Positions 33,151-42,210 of a stretch of DNA of 64,000 nt are shown here, in pieces. The position numbers were made by a program, and so were the translations under genes. The notes beneath the pieces were generated by a model, which was not told the origin of the DNA, did no database searches, and was given only the letters and a program-made list of their open reading frames with translations. Origin of the DNA: Zarea fungicola (Eukaryota > Ascomycota > Sordariomycetes > Hypocreales > Cordycipitaceae); assembly GCA_900169235.1 (NCBI GenBank), contig FWCC01000106.1, forward strand, positions 1-64,000, written 5' to 3'. The number at the start of each line of letters is the position of its first letter. Within the stretch, counting starts at the first letter, position 1.

Positions 33151-35092
33151 ATGGTGTCTGCTACAGAAGAGAAGCACCGGCCTGGCGAACCAGAGGCCAT
33201 CTCAACCACGCGTGACGTTGAAAAGGGCGCCAACTTGACCGTCGAGGAGCACCAAAAGACTGGAAATGAATCTGATTCAGACGAATTTCAGGACGGTGTT
33301 AAAGATGTCCGCGCCATTACCACCGTGTGGACCAAGAAGACGCTTTGGAGCATGTTCGCCTTGTAAGTCCGCAACCACCTCGAGACTCCCTCCACTCAGA
33401 GTGTAGAAACTACACAGTCATTTCTTTATCACGTTGCAATCGGTATTCTCTGAGCGCATTGAAATCTCTTCACTTGTGCCTTGCACAAAGCCCGCCTTCA
33501 AATGCACCAGCTAACTATCAACCGCAAGGCTGTACTTGATCTCCTTTGTAGACTACCTCCAAAACGCAATCGACTCCGCCCTCAGCCCATTCATCACATC
33601 GGCATTTGGCGCGCATGGCTTGCTGAATGTCGCCGGAGTTCTATCCACTATTATTGGCGCCTGTGCGCCTCTACCTCTCGCCAAATTCATCGACATCTGG
33701 GGCCGAACCGAGGGCTTCGTCATCATGCTTGTCGTCTGCGTCGTTGGCATGATCATGAAGGCCGTCTCTCGCAACATTGAAACGTACGTCGCCGCTCACA
33801 CTCTGTACTGGGTCGGACACATTGGCATCCGCTACGTGATGAGCGTCATCATCGCCGACATGACCAGTCTCAAGAATCGCATGATCTTCATCGGCTTTTC
33901 CAACACCCCCCGTATCGCATCCACCTTTGCCGGCCCCAAGATCGGAGAGCTCTTCCACAAGCACTCCAACTTCCGCTGGGCGTTTGGTTCCTTCACTATT
34001 ATTCTCATCGCTTGCTGCCTGCCCGCCATGGGGCTTTTGAAGCACATGCATATCCAGGCGAAGAAGCAGGGCATCATCCAGAGACGAGAAGCGTCCGGCC
34101 GCACCACGTTGCAGTCGATCAAGCATTATACGGTCGAGTTTGACCTTTTGGGAATTTTTATTCTCATGTTCTCTCTATCGTTCTTGCTGCTGCCCTTCAG
34201 CTTAGCTGCCCGCGCGCCGCAGCAGTGGGCAACTCCATACATCATTGCCTTGATTGTGCTCGGGGTTCTGCTGCTGCCCGTGTTTGTGGTGTGGGAGGCC
34301 AAGTTTGCGCCCGTCCAGTTCCTGCCATTCCGCTACCTGAAGCAGGGAACGATTATCGGCTCCAGCCTGCTCGTCGGCTTCATGTTCTTGTCCGTCTTTT
34401 GCTGGAACATTTACTTTCCGTCCTACCTCCTGGTCGTGCATCGCCAGTCCATCACCCACACTGGCTACATCCTCAACACCTTTTCCCTGACCGCCTCCTT
34501 CTTTGGCCCCATCATCGGCTTCCTCATCAGCTACACTGGCGATTTCAAGTGGACTGCTTATTCCGGGATTCCCATCATGATGCTTGGAACCGGCCTTTTG
34601 ATCCCGTTCCGCAGCCCCAACACGTCGGTCGGCATGCTCGTCTTTACCCAGTTCCTGGTTGGTCTGGGCAGCCAAATCTTTAGCAGCTGCAGCACCATTG
34701 CGATCATGGCCCCGGTCACACACCAGTATATTGCCGTTGTCAACGCGATTTCAGGATTGTTTGGCGGTATTGGGGCTGGCATTGGCATTGCCGTCGCCGG
34801 CGCGATGTGGAATAACATGATTCCTCAGCAGCTCTACGAGCGACTACCACAAGCGGCTAAAGCAAATACCACTGCCATTTTTTCAGATATCACTATTCAA
34901 CTTTCATTTCCGGATGGCACTCCGGAGCGCGATGCTGTTGTCGGCGCTTACGCTCATGTGATGCGGCTCATGGTTATTGCTGGTGCGGCGCTTATGCCCC
35001 TGTGCTTGGCTTGTGTCTTTGCTTGGAAGAACATCAATGTCAGAAAGATTGAGGAGGAGCAAGGTAAGCAGACGAAGGGAATGACCATCTAA
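33151..35092 (+). CDS. MFS transporter of the siderophore-iron (SIT) family
   Basis: Exons 33151-33362 and 33529-35092 give 591 residues. The polar N-terminus is acidic; about 14 membrane helices follow. Diagnostic SIT segments include LISFVDYLQNAIDSALSPF, DIWGRTEGF, the HTLYWVGHIGI stretch and ADMTSLKNR. The 166-nt intron has donor GTAAGT, branch site CTAAC and acceptor GCAAG; the join rebuilds LLYLISFVDY. Characterised members import ferric siderophores across the plasma membrane. Here the gene sits at the edge of the cluster, divergent from the FAD oxidoreductase. It could move a metabolite of this cluster or be an iron gene that is simply adjacent. Ligand cannot be deduced. Confidence 0.9.
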
Positions 35093-35685
35093 GGCTAAAA
35101 ATCTTGGCTTTGGGAGGCTGGTCATTTTGCTTCCGAATGGAATACGTGGCAGAGAGATTATCTGTGGGAAAATGAGCTTGTAAAATAAGTCATAAAGTCG
35201 ACTAATATGAATAGGATCTCTAGAACCTTGGTAATTCAATGATGGTGAAACATTGCAATCAGTGACTCAAGTCAAAATAAGGAATTTCATCGCGAGTTTA
35301 AAAACGAACATGACTAGGTTAGAGCCACGGTGATGCAAAAAAGTCAATTGCTTGGGCTGATTGAGAGAGATCTACAATCTCTCAAAACAGCGAGGTCAAT
35401 ATATCCAACGTTAAGCGGGGTCACAGAGTTCAAAAGATGATATTTCGTTGTTTGTGCTTAAAAATAATGCAAGGCTTCCATTTACTGCAAGCAGTACTTG
35501 TTGTTCTTTCCCATGGCGTGTTCCTCGTCCCAAAACGCCGATTCCCATGTCCAATGCGCGACTGTCCCAATGCCATGCTGTGATTCGTAAACGGTCATAC
35601 TCTCGTCCAAATTCCCAAATAAATCCCCAATAAACAGAAAAAGGAAAGAAACGAGAAAAGAAGAATTTGTCCAAATACCCAAAAA
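35093..35685. other. Convergent 3' region at the right border of the cluster
   Basis: Tails of the MFS gene and the acidic SIM-protein gene meet here. Only short frames; nothing recognised. Confidence 0.5.
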
Positions 35686-37029
35686 TCAAATAAGAATCCA
35701 CTCTCCTGAAGCAGCCTCTGCGCCAGCTTCAGCGACTACTTCGATATCACTCCTGACGCTGGCGGGCGTAGCTGGCTCATGAGACGGACTGTTCACCGAC
35801 GATGCATTCGTGCTGCCAGGGAACATATCAGAACAATGATCGGCATTCATCTCGTCTTGCGACACGATGCAGTACACGTTACCATCGGCAAGCTCAATGT
35901 CGACAGCGTCGACGAGGTGATAATGATGCGCGAAGCCATCCCCTTCAATTGCCAACTCTGCTTCTAGAAGCTCTTCAACGTCGGTATCCATATCGGCTAA
36001 GTATACTTCAAAGTCGAGAGACGTGCCTTCGACCGGAGCGCGGTGGAGGTCCACGTCAAAGATGATATTGCCCGGCTGGATATCCTCGTCATCGCTCTCT
36101 TCGATGGTTGGGACCCCATGAACAAAGTTGCGGAGACTAATCTCGTCGTCGTACTCAGAAAGAGACAGATCTGACTCACTATCGGAGCTCCACGCACTGG
36201 AAAGCTGCATCGCTTGCGCCGCCTCCTCCTCCTCTTCCTCCGCATGGTGGCTCGTTTGCGCGGTATTCCCACTCGATACTGAGCGCTCAACATCAGTATG
36301 CACGCTATCCGGGCATTCCATGTCAGAGTAGCCGTCTTCCGAGCTCTCACAGTCGGCATCGCCATCCTCCTCCCCATGGTCTTCGGCATTCGGGTCTCGC
36401 CCGGGCCAGGTCGGGAGCAGGTCCGCGCCAATGACCACATTCCGAAGCCGCACGCCGCGCGCCCGCGCCTCCGCGAGCCGTGCGTTGGCGAGATGGACAA
36501 TGGCGCGGCGCACGCGCTCGCTCACCTCCTCGGCACGCTGGTGCTCCATCAGACGGCGCTGCATGACCTGGTGCAGCGACTCGAACTCGGGATCCCACAC
36601 GAGGCCGGGCCATGTGGGCAAGCAATTGTCGTCAATAGAAACGTCATGGATGGACGCGCCTTCGCTGCCAGCCATTTCGAGCAGCCAGTCTGCGTACCAT
36701 CGGATGTCTTGTCGGACCTGCTGGTCGATGAGGTGTAGGGGGACGTGGGAGGCAATACAATCCCGAAAGGCTTGGGACAAAAACTGGGCTTCTTGTTCTG
36801 CTTCTGCGCCTTTGTGTTGGGTTGTTGTTAGCAAATACCACTTTTCTGGGGGGAAGGAAGTGGTATGAGGAAGGGTGATACCTCGGAAAGCGGCTTCGCG
36901 CGAGGTTGTCTTTGCAATCTTCTGGGCCGGCGCGGCTTCATCCTCGTCACTGGAAATCTCAATAACTTCAATCGGCTGTTGTGCGGTCGGCCAGCGAAAG
37001 GGATTCGGACGTTTCAACCTGGATTCCAT
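35686..37029 (-). CDS. Acidic protein with a SUMO-interacting-type motif and an internal duplication
   Basis: A continuous frame of 447 codons. Residues 19-31 (PIEVIEISSDEDE) are a textbook SUMO-interacting motif: a hydrophobic Ile/Val core followed by Ser and acidic residues. Two adjacent segments of about 55 residues each end in LPTWPG, pointing to an internal duplication. The C-terminal half is disordered and very acidic. No enzyme domain was seen. Intron question: 36810-36881 is 72 nt, in frame and stop-free, with donor GTATCA, branch site GCTAAC and acceptor AAAG, and could be spliced out to give 423 residues. RNA data would settle this. A nuclear, SUMO-linked role is inference from the motif. 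Confidence 0.68.
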   Translation of the reverse strand: MESRLKRPNPFRWPTAQQPIEVIEISSDEDEAAPAQKIAKTTSREAAFRGITLPHTTSFPPEKWYLLTTTQHKGAEAEQEAQFLSQAFRDCIASHVPLHLIDQQVRQDIRWYADWLLEMAGSEGASIHDVSIDDNCLPTWPGLVWDPEFESLHQVMQRRLMEHQRAEEVSERVRRAIVHLANARLAEARARGVRLRNVVIGADLLPTWPGRDPNAEDHGEEDGDADCESSEDGYSDMECPDSVHTDVERSVSSGNTAQTSHHAEEEEEEAAQAMQLSSAWSSDSESDLSLSEYDDEISLRNFVHGVPTIEESDDEDIQPGNIIFDVDLHRAPVEGTSLDFEVYLADMDTDVEELLEAELAIEGDGFAHHYHLVDAVDIELADGNVYCIVSQDEMNADHCSDMFPGSTNASSVNSPSHEPATPASVRSDIEVVAEAGAEAASGEWILI

Positions 37030-38114
37030 GGTCTTTTAATCAAAAAAAGCTTGGAGCTAGAAGCTGTTTCTCTTTGTTAAAGCCGAACAATGTTGGTGTA
37101 TGTCTGTGTGAGTGAGTGTGTGTGTGTGCAGAGGTAAGAAAAGGCGAGAGCACGCAAGCTGAAGGGCGGGTGAGTGAATAGAAATGACAAAGTCCAACTA
37201 AACCTTGCCCGCCTGTTTGTACCACATTGAATACATAGTGACAACCATCAGCGCCGGTCCACAGACAGCAGCGGGGGAAATGTAGCACGAACGAATACTG
37301 CATTGTTGGAGCGGGATGAATAGAAAGTGATCTCACCGGTGGAGCTGTTGCTGGTGAATTGTCACTCCTGCGCCCGTGTTGTGCGAGGAGCTATGCGGGT
37401 GCGGGAGCAAACGGCTGCATGAATGCAGTCGTGACAAACGGGGTGTGAGGGAGGGGGCAATCACTATAGACTGGGAAGAAGAAACAGATATAAACATTCA
37501 ATTAGTCAACTTGGTGCAGCTTTTTATGCCTTGTGAATGAACTCAGTATAACAGCAAAGCTGCTCAACACCGGCTTTCAACACAATACTCGAGCAAAGCA
37601 GGGGCATCCTCGTAAGATGCAACCCAGCCAATAGTTCTGGCCCTCAATCATTCACTCTTTCGCAGTACAACGTCGAAAATAGGCCGGCAAACGACCACGA
37701 TTCATCACGGCGAGGCTAGTTACGCACGACAGGCGCGTGTGCGCGTGTCGGCTCTGCGCTGTAGGATTCTTTTACCCAGCCGGTTCGCAAAAATAATTGT
37801 TCATTTTCATTTCGTCTGTCTGTGTGTATTTCCCGAGTCCATGGATGAATATATCTCGTCGTACAATGCGCCGAGATTTAGAGCTTGGGGTATCGATTTT
37901 CGCAAGCCATATCCCGAGATTTTCTGGGTAAGGTTAAAAAAAATAGAAAACTTCCGATATAGCGGGTAACAAGTACAGTCAGTAGCCCATAAACAATAAC
38001 GCATTTCCCTTTGTTGATTTTGATCGCCAAACGCCGTCCCTGGTGTTGCTGCATTCTATTTTCAAACAATCGTCATCGTATAGTCGTCCATCTCCGTTGG
38101 ATACAGAATTTCGT
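37030..38114. other. Intergenic region
   Basis: A 1.1-kb region between the SIM-protein promoter and the tail of the small basic protein. It includes a short GT-rich microsatellite near 37100-37130. No gene seen. Confidence 0.5.
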
Positions 38115-38538
38115 CTACAGGATGCCCTCCATCTCAGTCTCGTCGGGGCCGTCGCGAACTGTCTCGTCTTTTGCGGCGGGAGCATCTATTCCGGAAACCC
38201 ATCAGTACGCTGAACCGTATTTTCTCCCCCTCTTCAAGTCATCGCTGCCAGTCATGGGTGATAAACATACCAGCCATTGCGGCTTCACCCTCGGCCGCCG
38301 CCTTGCGCTGCATGGCGTAACCTAGCTTCTTCTGCAGCTTGCGCGCCTTCTTGGAACTGACTTTGGCATTGGGCCCGCTGTTGGGCAGGAGACCGGGCCG
38401 CGCACCTCGGGCCACGTCGACTTTGACGATTCTGTGCCTGCCCTCGGCGGACCGCTTCTGGCTCATTCGGCGTGCCTTGGCTGCACGGGCGACGAGCCGG
38501 TTCTTGGAGGGGCCGTTGGGGTTACCGACAGAAGGCAT
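38115..38538 (-). CDS. Small basic protein, probable ribosome-biogenesis factor
   Basis: Exons 38538-38271 and 38185-38115 give 112 residues, split by an 85-nt intron with donor GTATGT and acceptor AATAG. The first 75 residues are basic (NPNGPSKNRLVARAAKARR, then KVSSKKARKLQKKLGYAMQRK), and the last 25 are acidic, ending DETEMEGIL. The pattern of basic body plus acidic tail is that of small nucleolar or pre-60S factors such as Alb1 in fungi. I am sure it is a conserved-type nuclear gene structure but not sure of the family. The longest single frame runs into the intron and lacks the true C-terminus. Confidence 0.7.
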
Positions 38539-39074
38539 TCTGCGGGTATAGACGTAATATATAATAGGTGTATGTGTATGTGTATCTTGCTGATTGAAGT
38601 GACTGTCCTGTTTTTATTGTCTATTAAAAGAATTTGAATAAGAGTGTGTTGAGTTTGTTTGCAATCACCAAGGCGGTCCCACGGTTGAAATGTAAACTTT
38701 TTTCTTCTTCGGAAACTCTTGCCCCACGAACAATCAGATCTGCCCCACATGAAATCTACAAGGAATCATTGATTCAGAAGCTCAACTTGTGCAAAAACAT
38801 ATTGCTGAATCAATAATTTTTCAAGCCGATTTTTTCTTAAAAAAAACTCTTAACTGACAGATAGACTCTGTCCGTCACAAATAACTTTAAAATAACACGA
38901 ACCATAGTCTGAGAGGAAGTAACATTGTTTATTCCGCTCTCCCAGCAATTACAACATGATTTATAAATGTAAAAATCAGGTTCCCAAAACCAAGACGCCT
39001 TATTAATGTGTGCATTTTCTTTCGTGCTTTTATTTCATTTTAGATCCCCGCACAGCGGCCAGTTGTGTGGGATT
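38539..39074. other. Short intergenic region
   Basis: AT-rich stretch between the small basic gene promoter and the tail of the Ytp1-like gene. No gene recognised. Confidence 0.5.
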
Positions 39075-40734
39075 TTAGTGAGCAGAAGTCTGGTTGTTAC
39101 GGCCAAGGGTGCTCGGGGTGTCGGTGCTCGCTCTCTCATTTCGGCGGAGCATGCGCTGGCCCTCGTCGTTGTCCTCCTCGTCTGTGAGGCCCTCGAGCTC
39201 AAACTCCTCGGCATCTCGAAGACGTCCCTCCTCTTGTGGGTTGCCATTGAGTCGAATGTGGCCGTTGCTGTACTTGCCACCCTCCTCGTCTGGTGAAAGG
39301 CGATCGTAGAGGTGGATGAGCATGTTGGAGAAGAGAAAAACCATAAAGGCAAGGGAATACAGAATGAGTGTGTATGAAACACCGTCGAGGCCAGACCGAG
39401 CGACCAGGTCCATCTGCTCCTCAGTGGCGCCCATGAACATGAAACCGGCGGCATACATGAGCTAATAATAATAATAAATCAAGTTAGACCGAGTGAAGGC
39501 ACACTGTACAAATGTGACTTGCGAGGTTGAAGACTTACAAAGACGGGAATGAACTGAAAGCTGCTCCAAGTGCGACCACTCTCATCCAGCGACTGCTTGT
39601 CCTTGAGTACAAAGGCAATCTCAATGATTCGTGTGACACCAACAGCCATCAGAGTCTTGCCAAACATGGCGTGCGTCATGGCGCTGACCATGAGCTCCTG
39701 GGGGTGCGCGGACATGGCCCAGCCGGTAATCAAGATGACAAAGGCGGGGATGAAGTTGCGCTTGGGGTTCCCGTCGCGGTCGCGGCTCAGCCAAATACCA
39801 GCCAGACCAGCGCACCACCAGATGATGCCCATGGTGGTGTGCTGCCAGTCGTTTCGGACCCAGGCGCTGCCCCATCTGTGCTCGGTAAAGGTGTTGATGC
39901 AGCCCCAGACAGCAATGACGGAGCTGTCGAAAAACTCCTGGGAGCGGCCGGTTCGGCGCATAAAGAGCTGTCCAGCGACGAGAATGATGGTCAGGATGAC
40001 TCCATAGGCGATAAAGGCGCCTCCCATGATGAAGTGGGCAGCGCACTGGCCGAGATGGTCGCCCTGGCAGAAACCCAGGGTGGTGATGCCTCCAAAGACC
40101 ATCTGGATCCATGCAAGCAGCGGCATAGCCTTGCCAATAACAGAGTGGAAGGGACGAATCAGCCGCCGGATTCTGCCGTTGATGCCGCGCTCCCAGTGAC
40201 CCTTGAGATACAAGCCAAGGACGATCTGGGCAACGAGGAGCAGCTGTAGAATGTTGGCAAAAACAGAATGGACATTATTGGAGACGTATTGGCGCCCCTT
40301 GTGCATATGTCCGAGGAAGAAGCCGAGCAGGGCCAGGCAAGAGCCGAAAATCTGGGTCGGTACATGCCATCGAGATTTGGTCATCTAGGCTGCATGTTAG
40401 AGGTATGGTACGGAAGAATGACATGTACAATTTCAACATACACCCAGAACCATGCCAATGGGGAAAATGACTCCGTATGCAAGCATTTGGATAAAGATAT
40501 GGAGCCAAGTAATGGTGTCCTATTGCACATCAAAGCGTAAGTATGTTGTCGCGCGTCGGCAGTTCGTCAAGTGGCACCTACAAGAGGCTCTTTGGACACG
40601 GTTTCGCCTTCAGGGATGGTCATCTCGCCTTCGTGATGGTCGTGGGCGTAGGCTGTAGTGAGAAAAGAAGCAATTGCGACTATGGTCGCCGCCCGAATCA
40701 TGCCGGCGGCATTGTGCATTCGATCGACAGCCAT
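39075..40734 (-). CDS. Ytp1-like multi-pass membrane protein
   Basis: Exons 40734-40582, 40519-40442, 40384-39539 and 39461-39075, all phase 0, give 487 residues. The N-terminus looks like a signal sequence (ATIVAIASFLTTAYA) followed by a His-rich HDHHEGE stretch. About ten membrane helices follow, with many His in or near them (FFLGHMHKGRQY, WLHIFIQML). The order DTITWLHIFIQMLAYG, then FGSCLALLGFFLGH, then QIVLGLYLKGH, is the DUF2427/Ytp1 layout; the early part resembles cytochrome b561-type helices. The C-terminal 70 residues are polar. Function is not known in any fungus to my knowledge; His pairs make heme or metal binding conceivable. Confidence 0.85.
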
Positions 40735-42048
40735 CGTGGCTTGTGTCAGTCAGACCGATGTGGTCGAGTTCGACAGAGGTCCGTGTCGTCGATGTCGCTG
40801 GTAAGCCCCTGCAGTTCAGATGCAAAACCGCAGCAGCGGGCGCTAGGGTTGCGCAACACGTTCCGCCGTCGTTGGTCTATAAATTCGATTCGACAGTCGC
40901 TGCGAAACGCAAGAAGCAAGCCTGGCAACTCTAGCGAGAGCTCAGCGGGATGAAATACGAGGATGATAGGGGCGCGTCGAAATGTCACGGATGGCCGGAT
41001 CTACCTGCTAGTAATCATGGACATTTGCCCATGTCTTGATTGGCCCCGCCGCCAAACCTGTGGGTCGATCAACTTGCTAGTCAGGGCAAGCAATTATACA
41101 CCTATTACGTTGCTGTAACTAGTAATTTGTTGTAAGAAATAAATGCAAAGAAAAGAAAGAGAAGAGGAAAAAATGCAATGCCTTGAGCAATGGGTGACCA
41201 TTATTGGAATTCCAAGAACAAGCCTCTGTTGACATTGTTCGCGGTCATACGGAGAACACAGTTGCTTTTACATGCGTCACTGTATATAGCACTAACTAGA
41301 TGTTAAGAGTCGACGATCCCTGTCCATACTTGGGAAGGGTTTCGTCTATTTACACTTTAGTCGCAGATTCCATACAGTACATATTACTCGGTACATGGTA
41401 CATGGTAGCTAAATAGCCTCGAGATATCCAGGACCATATTGAATATACCCAGTACGTTATTAATGACAATGGGAGAAGCATCTGTATGTGCGCTCGGTCG
41501 TACAAGGCATCCTGCGTTGGTACGGACGTCTTATCTACAAGTCGAGGAATACGTATGTTGTGACAATGAGCACTCCAACAGCTTTTCGAGTCTAAGCCAG
41601 CTTGTAAAATTATGTAAAGAGAAATGCTACACTATAATCATTGCATTTTGCGCGCAGCCTCACGGAGTGCACGCCTCCCTCGCAGCAGCAGGCTTCTCCA
41701 TTCAACAGTCATGCATCTTGGCCGGCAAACTATGAGCTACTACAAGGATAAATGTGCAAAGAAAGATAGCTCAGCCTCCAGTAACATTTCTTCAATTTTC
41801 TGAGAAAAAGAAAAATCACCCGATCCAACTCACAAGGCTCAAATTTGACAATCTCGGTTCATAGTAGGAGAAATAGTGCCACAAACCCCAACCTCCAACA
41901 ACGGACCTTGAATGAAACACAAGGAAGAATATAAACTATCAACTAAATACGTCAAACTTGGACATTTTGAATCAGCACTAGAAGCAAATAAAACGTGCAA
42001 TACATACATGGTTACGGTGGTGAAGCTGAGATGCATCACTTTTTTTTG
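40735..42048. other. Intergenic region
   Basis: About 1.3 kb upstream of the Ytp1-like gene. Short frames only; no RNA gene or element recognised. Confidence 0.45.
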
Positions 42049-42210
42049 TCACGCCGCTTCTTCCACTGACGCCACTTCTTCCACAGAAGATAGACGTTCA
42101 ACATGAACGATCAAGATGAGAAGAAACACTAGCGCCACGCCCATTACGCCAACGTACGCATCGGCCTGAGCCAAAGAAATGGCGGGCAGGTTTGTAGCAA
42201 CTCTATCCAT
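42049..42210 (-). CDS. Possible 53-residue single-pass membrane microprotein
   Basis: An ATG at 42210 opens 53 codons: a polar N-terminus, a hydrophobic helix (VGVMGVALVFLLILIVHV), then a Glu-rich tail. A second frame over the tail, starting about 60 bases upstream of the stop, gives a Lys/Arg/Trp-rich end (WKKWRQWKKRRDKKK), which is the more usual kind of tail after a membrane helix. So either the acidic tail is real, or a frameshift or splice event links helix and basic tail. No family recognised. It is supported only by the clean helix. Confidence 0.3.
   Translation of the reverse strand: MDRVATNLPAISLAQADAYVGVMGVALVFLLILIVHVERLSSVEEVASVEEAA

Larger units (their letters stand above)
12236..35092. 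other. Candidate specialised-metabolite cluster without a visible core enzyme
   Basis: Nine neighbouring genes encode tailoring enzymes or transporters: two glycosyltransferases, an ABC-B exporter, an O-methyltransferase, a flavin monooxygenase, an FkbM methyltransferase, a 2-oxoglutarate/Fe(II) oxygenase, an FAD-dependent oxidoreductase and an MFS transporter. Orthodox housekeeping genes lie on both sides. Several pairs are divergent (GT-A/ABC, GT-B/OMT, FAD oxidoreductase/MFS) and so share promoters. No PKS, NRPS, terpene cyclase, dimethylallyl transferase, P450 or zinc-cluster regulator is present between 12 and 35 kb. Grouping these genes as one pathway is inference from adjacency and gene type. 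Confidence 0.65.

Noticed and set aside
39527..40249. 240-codon frame opposite the Ytp1-like gene
   Set aside because: Shadow frame; the sense strand has membrane helices and four consistent exons.
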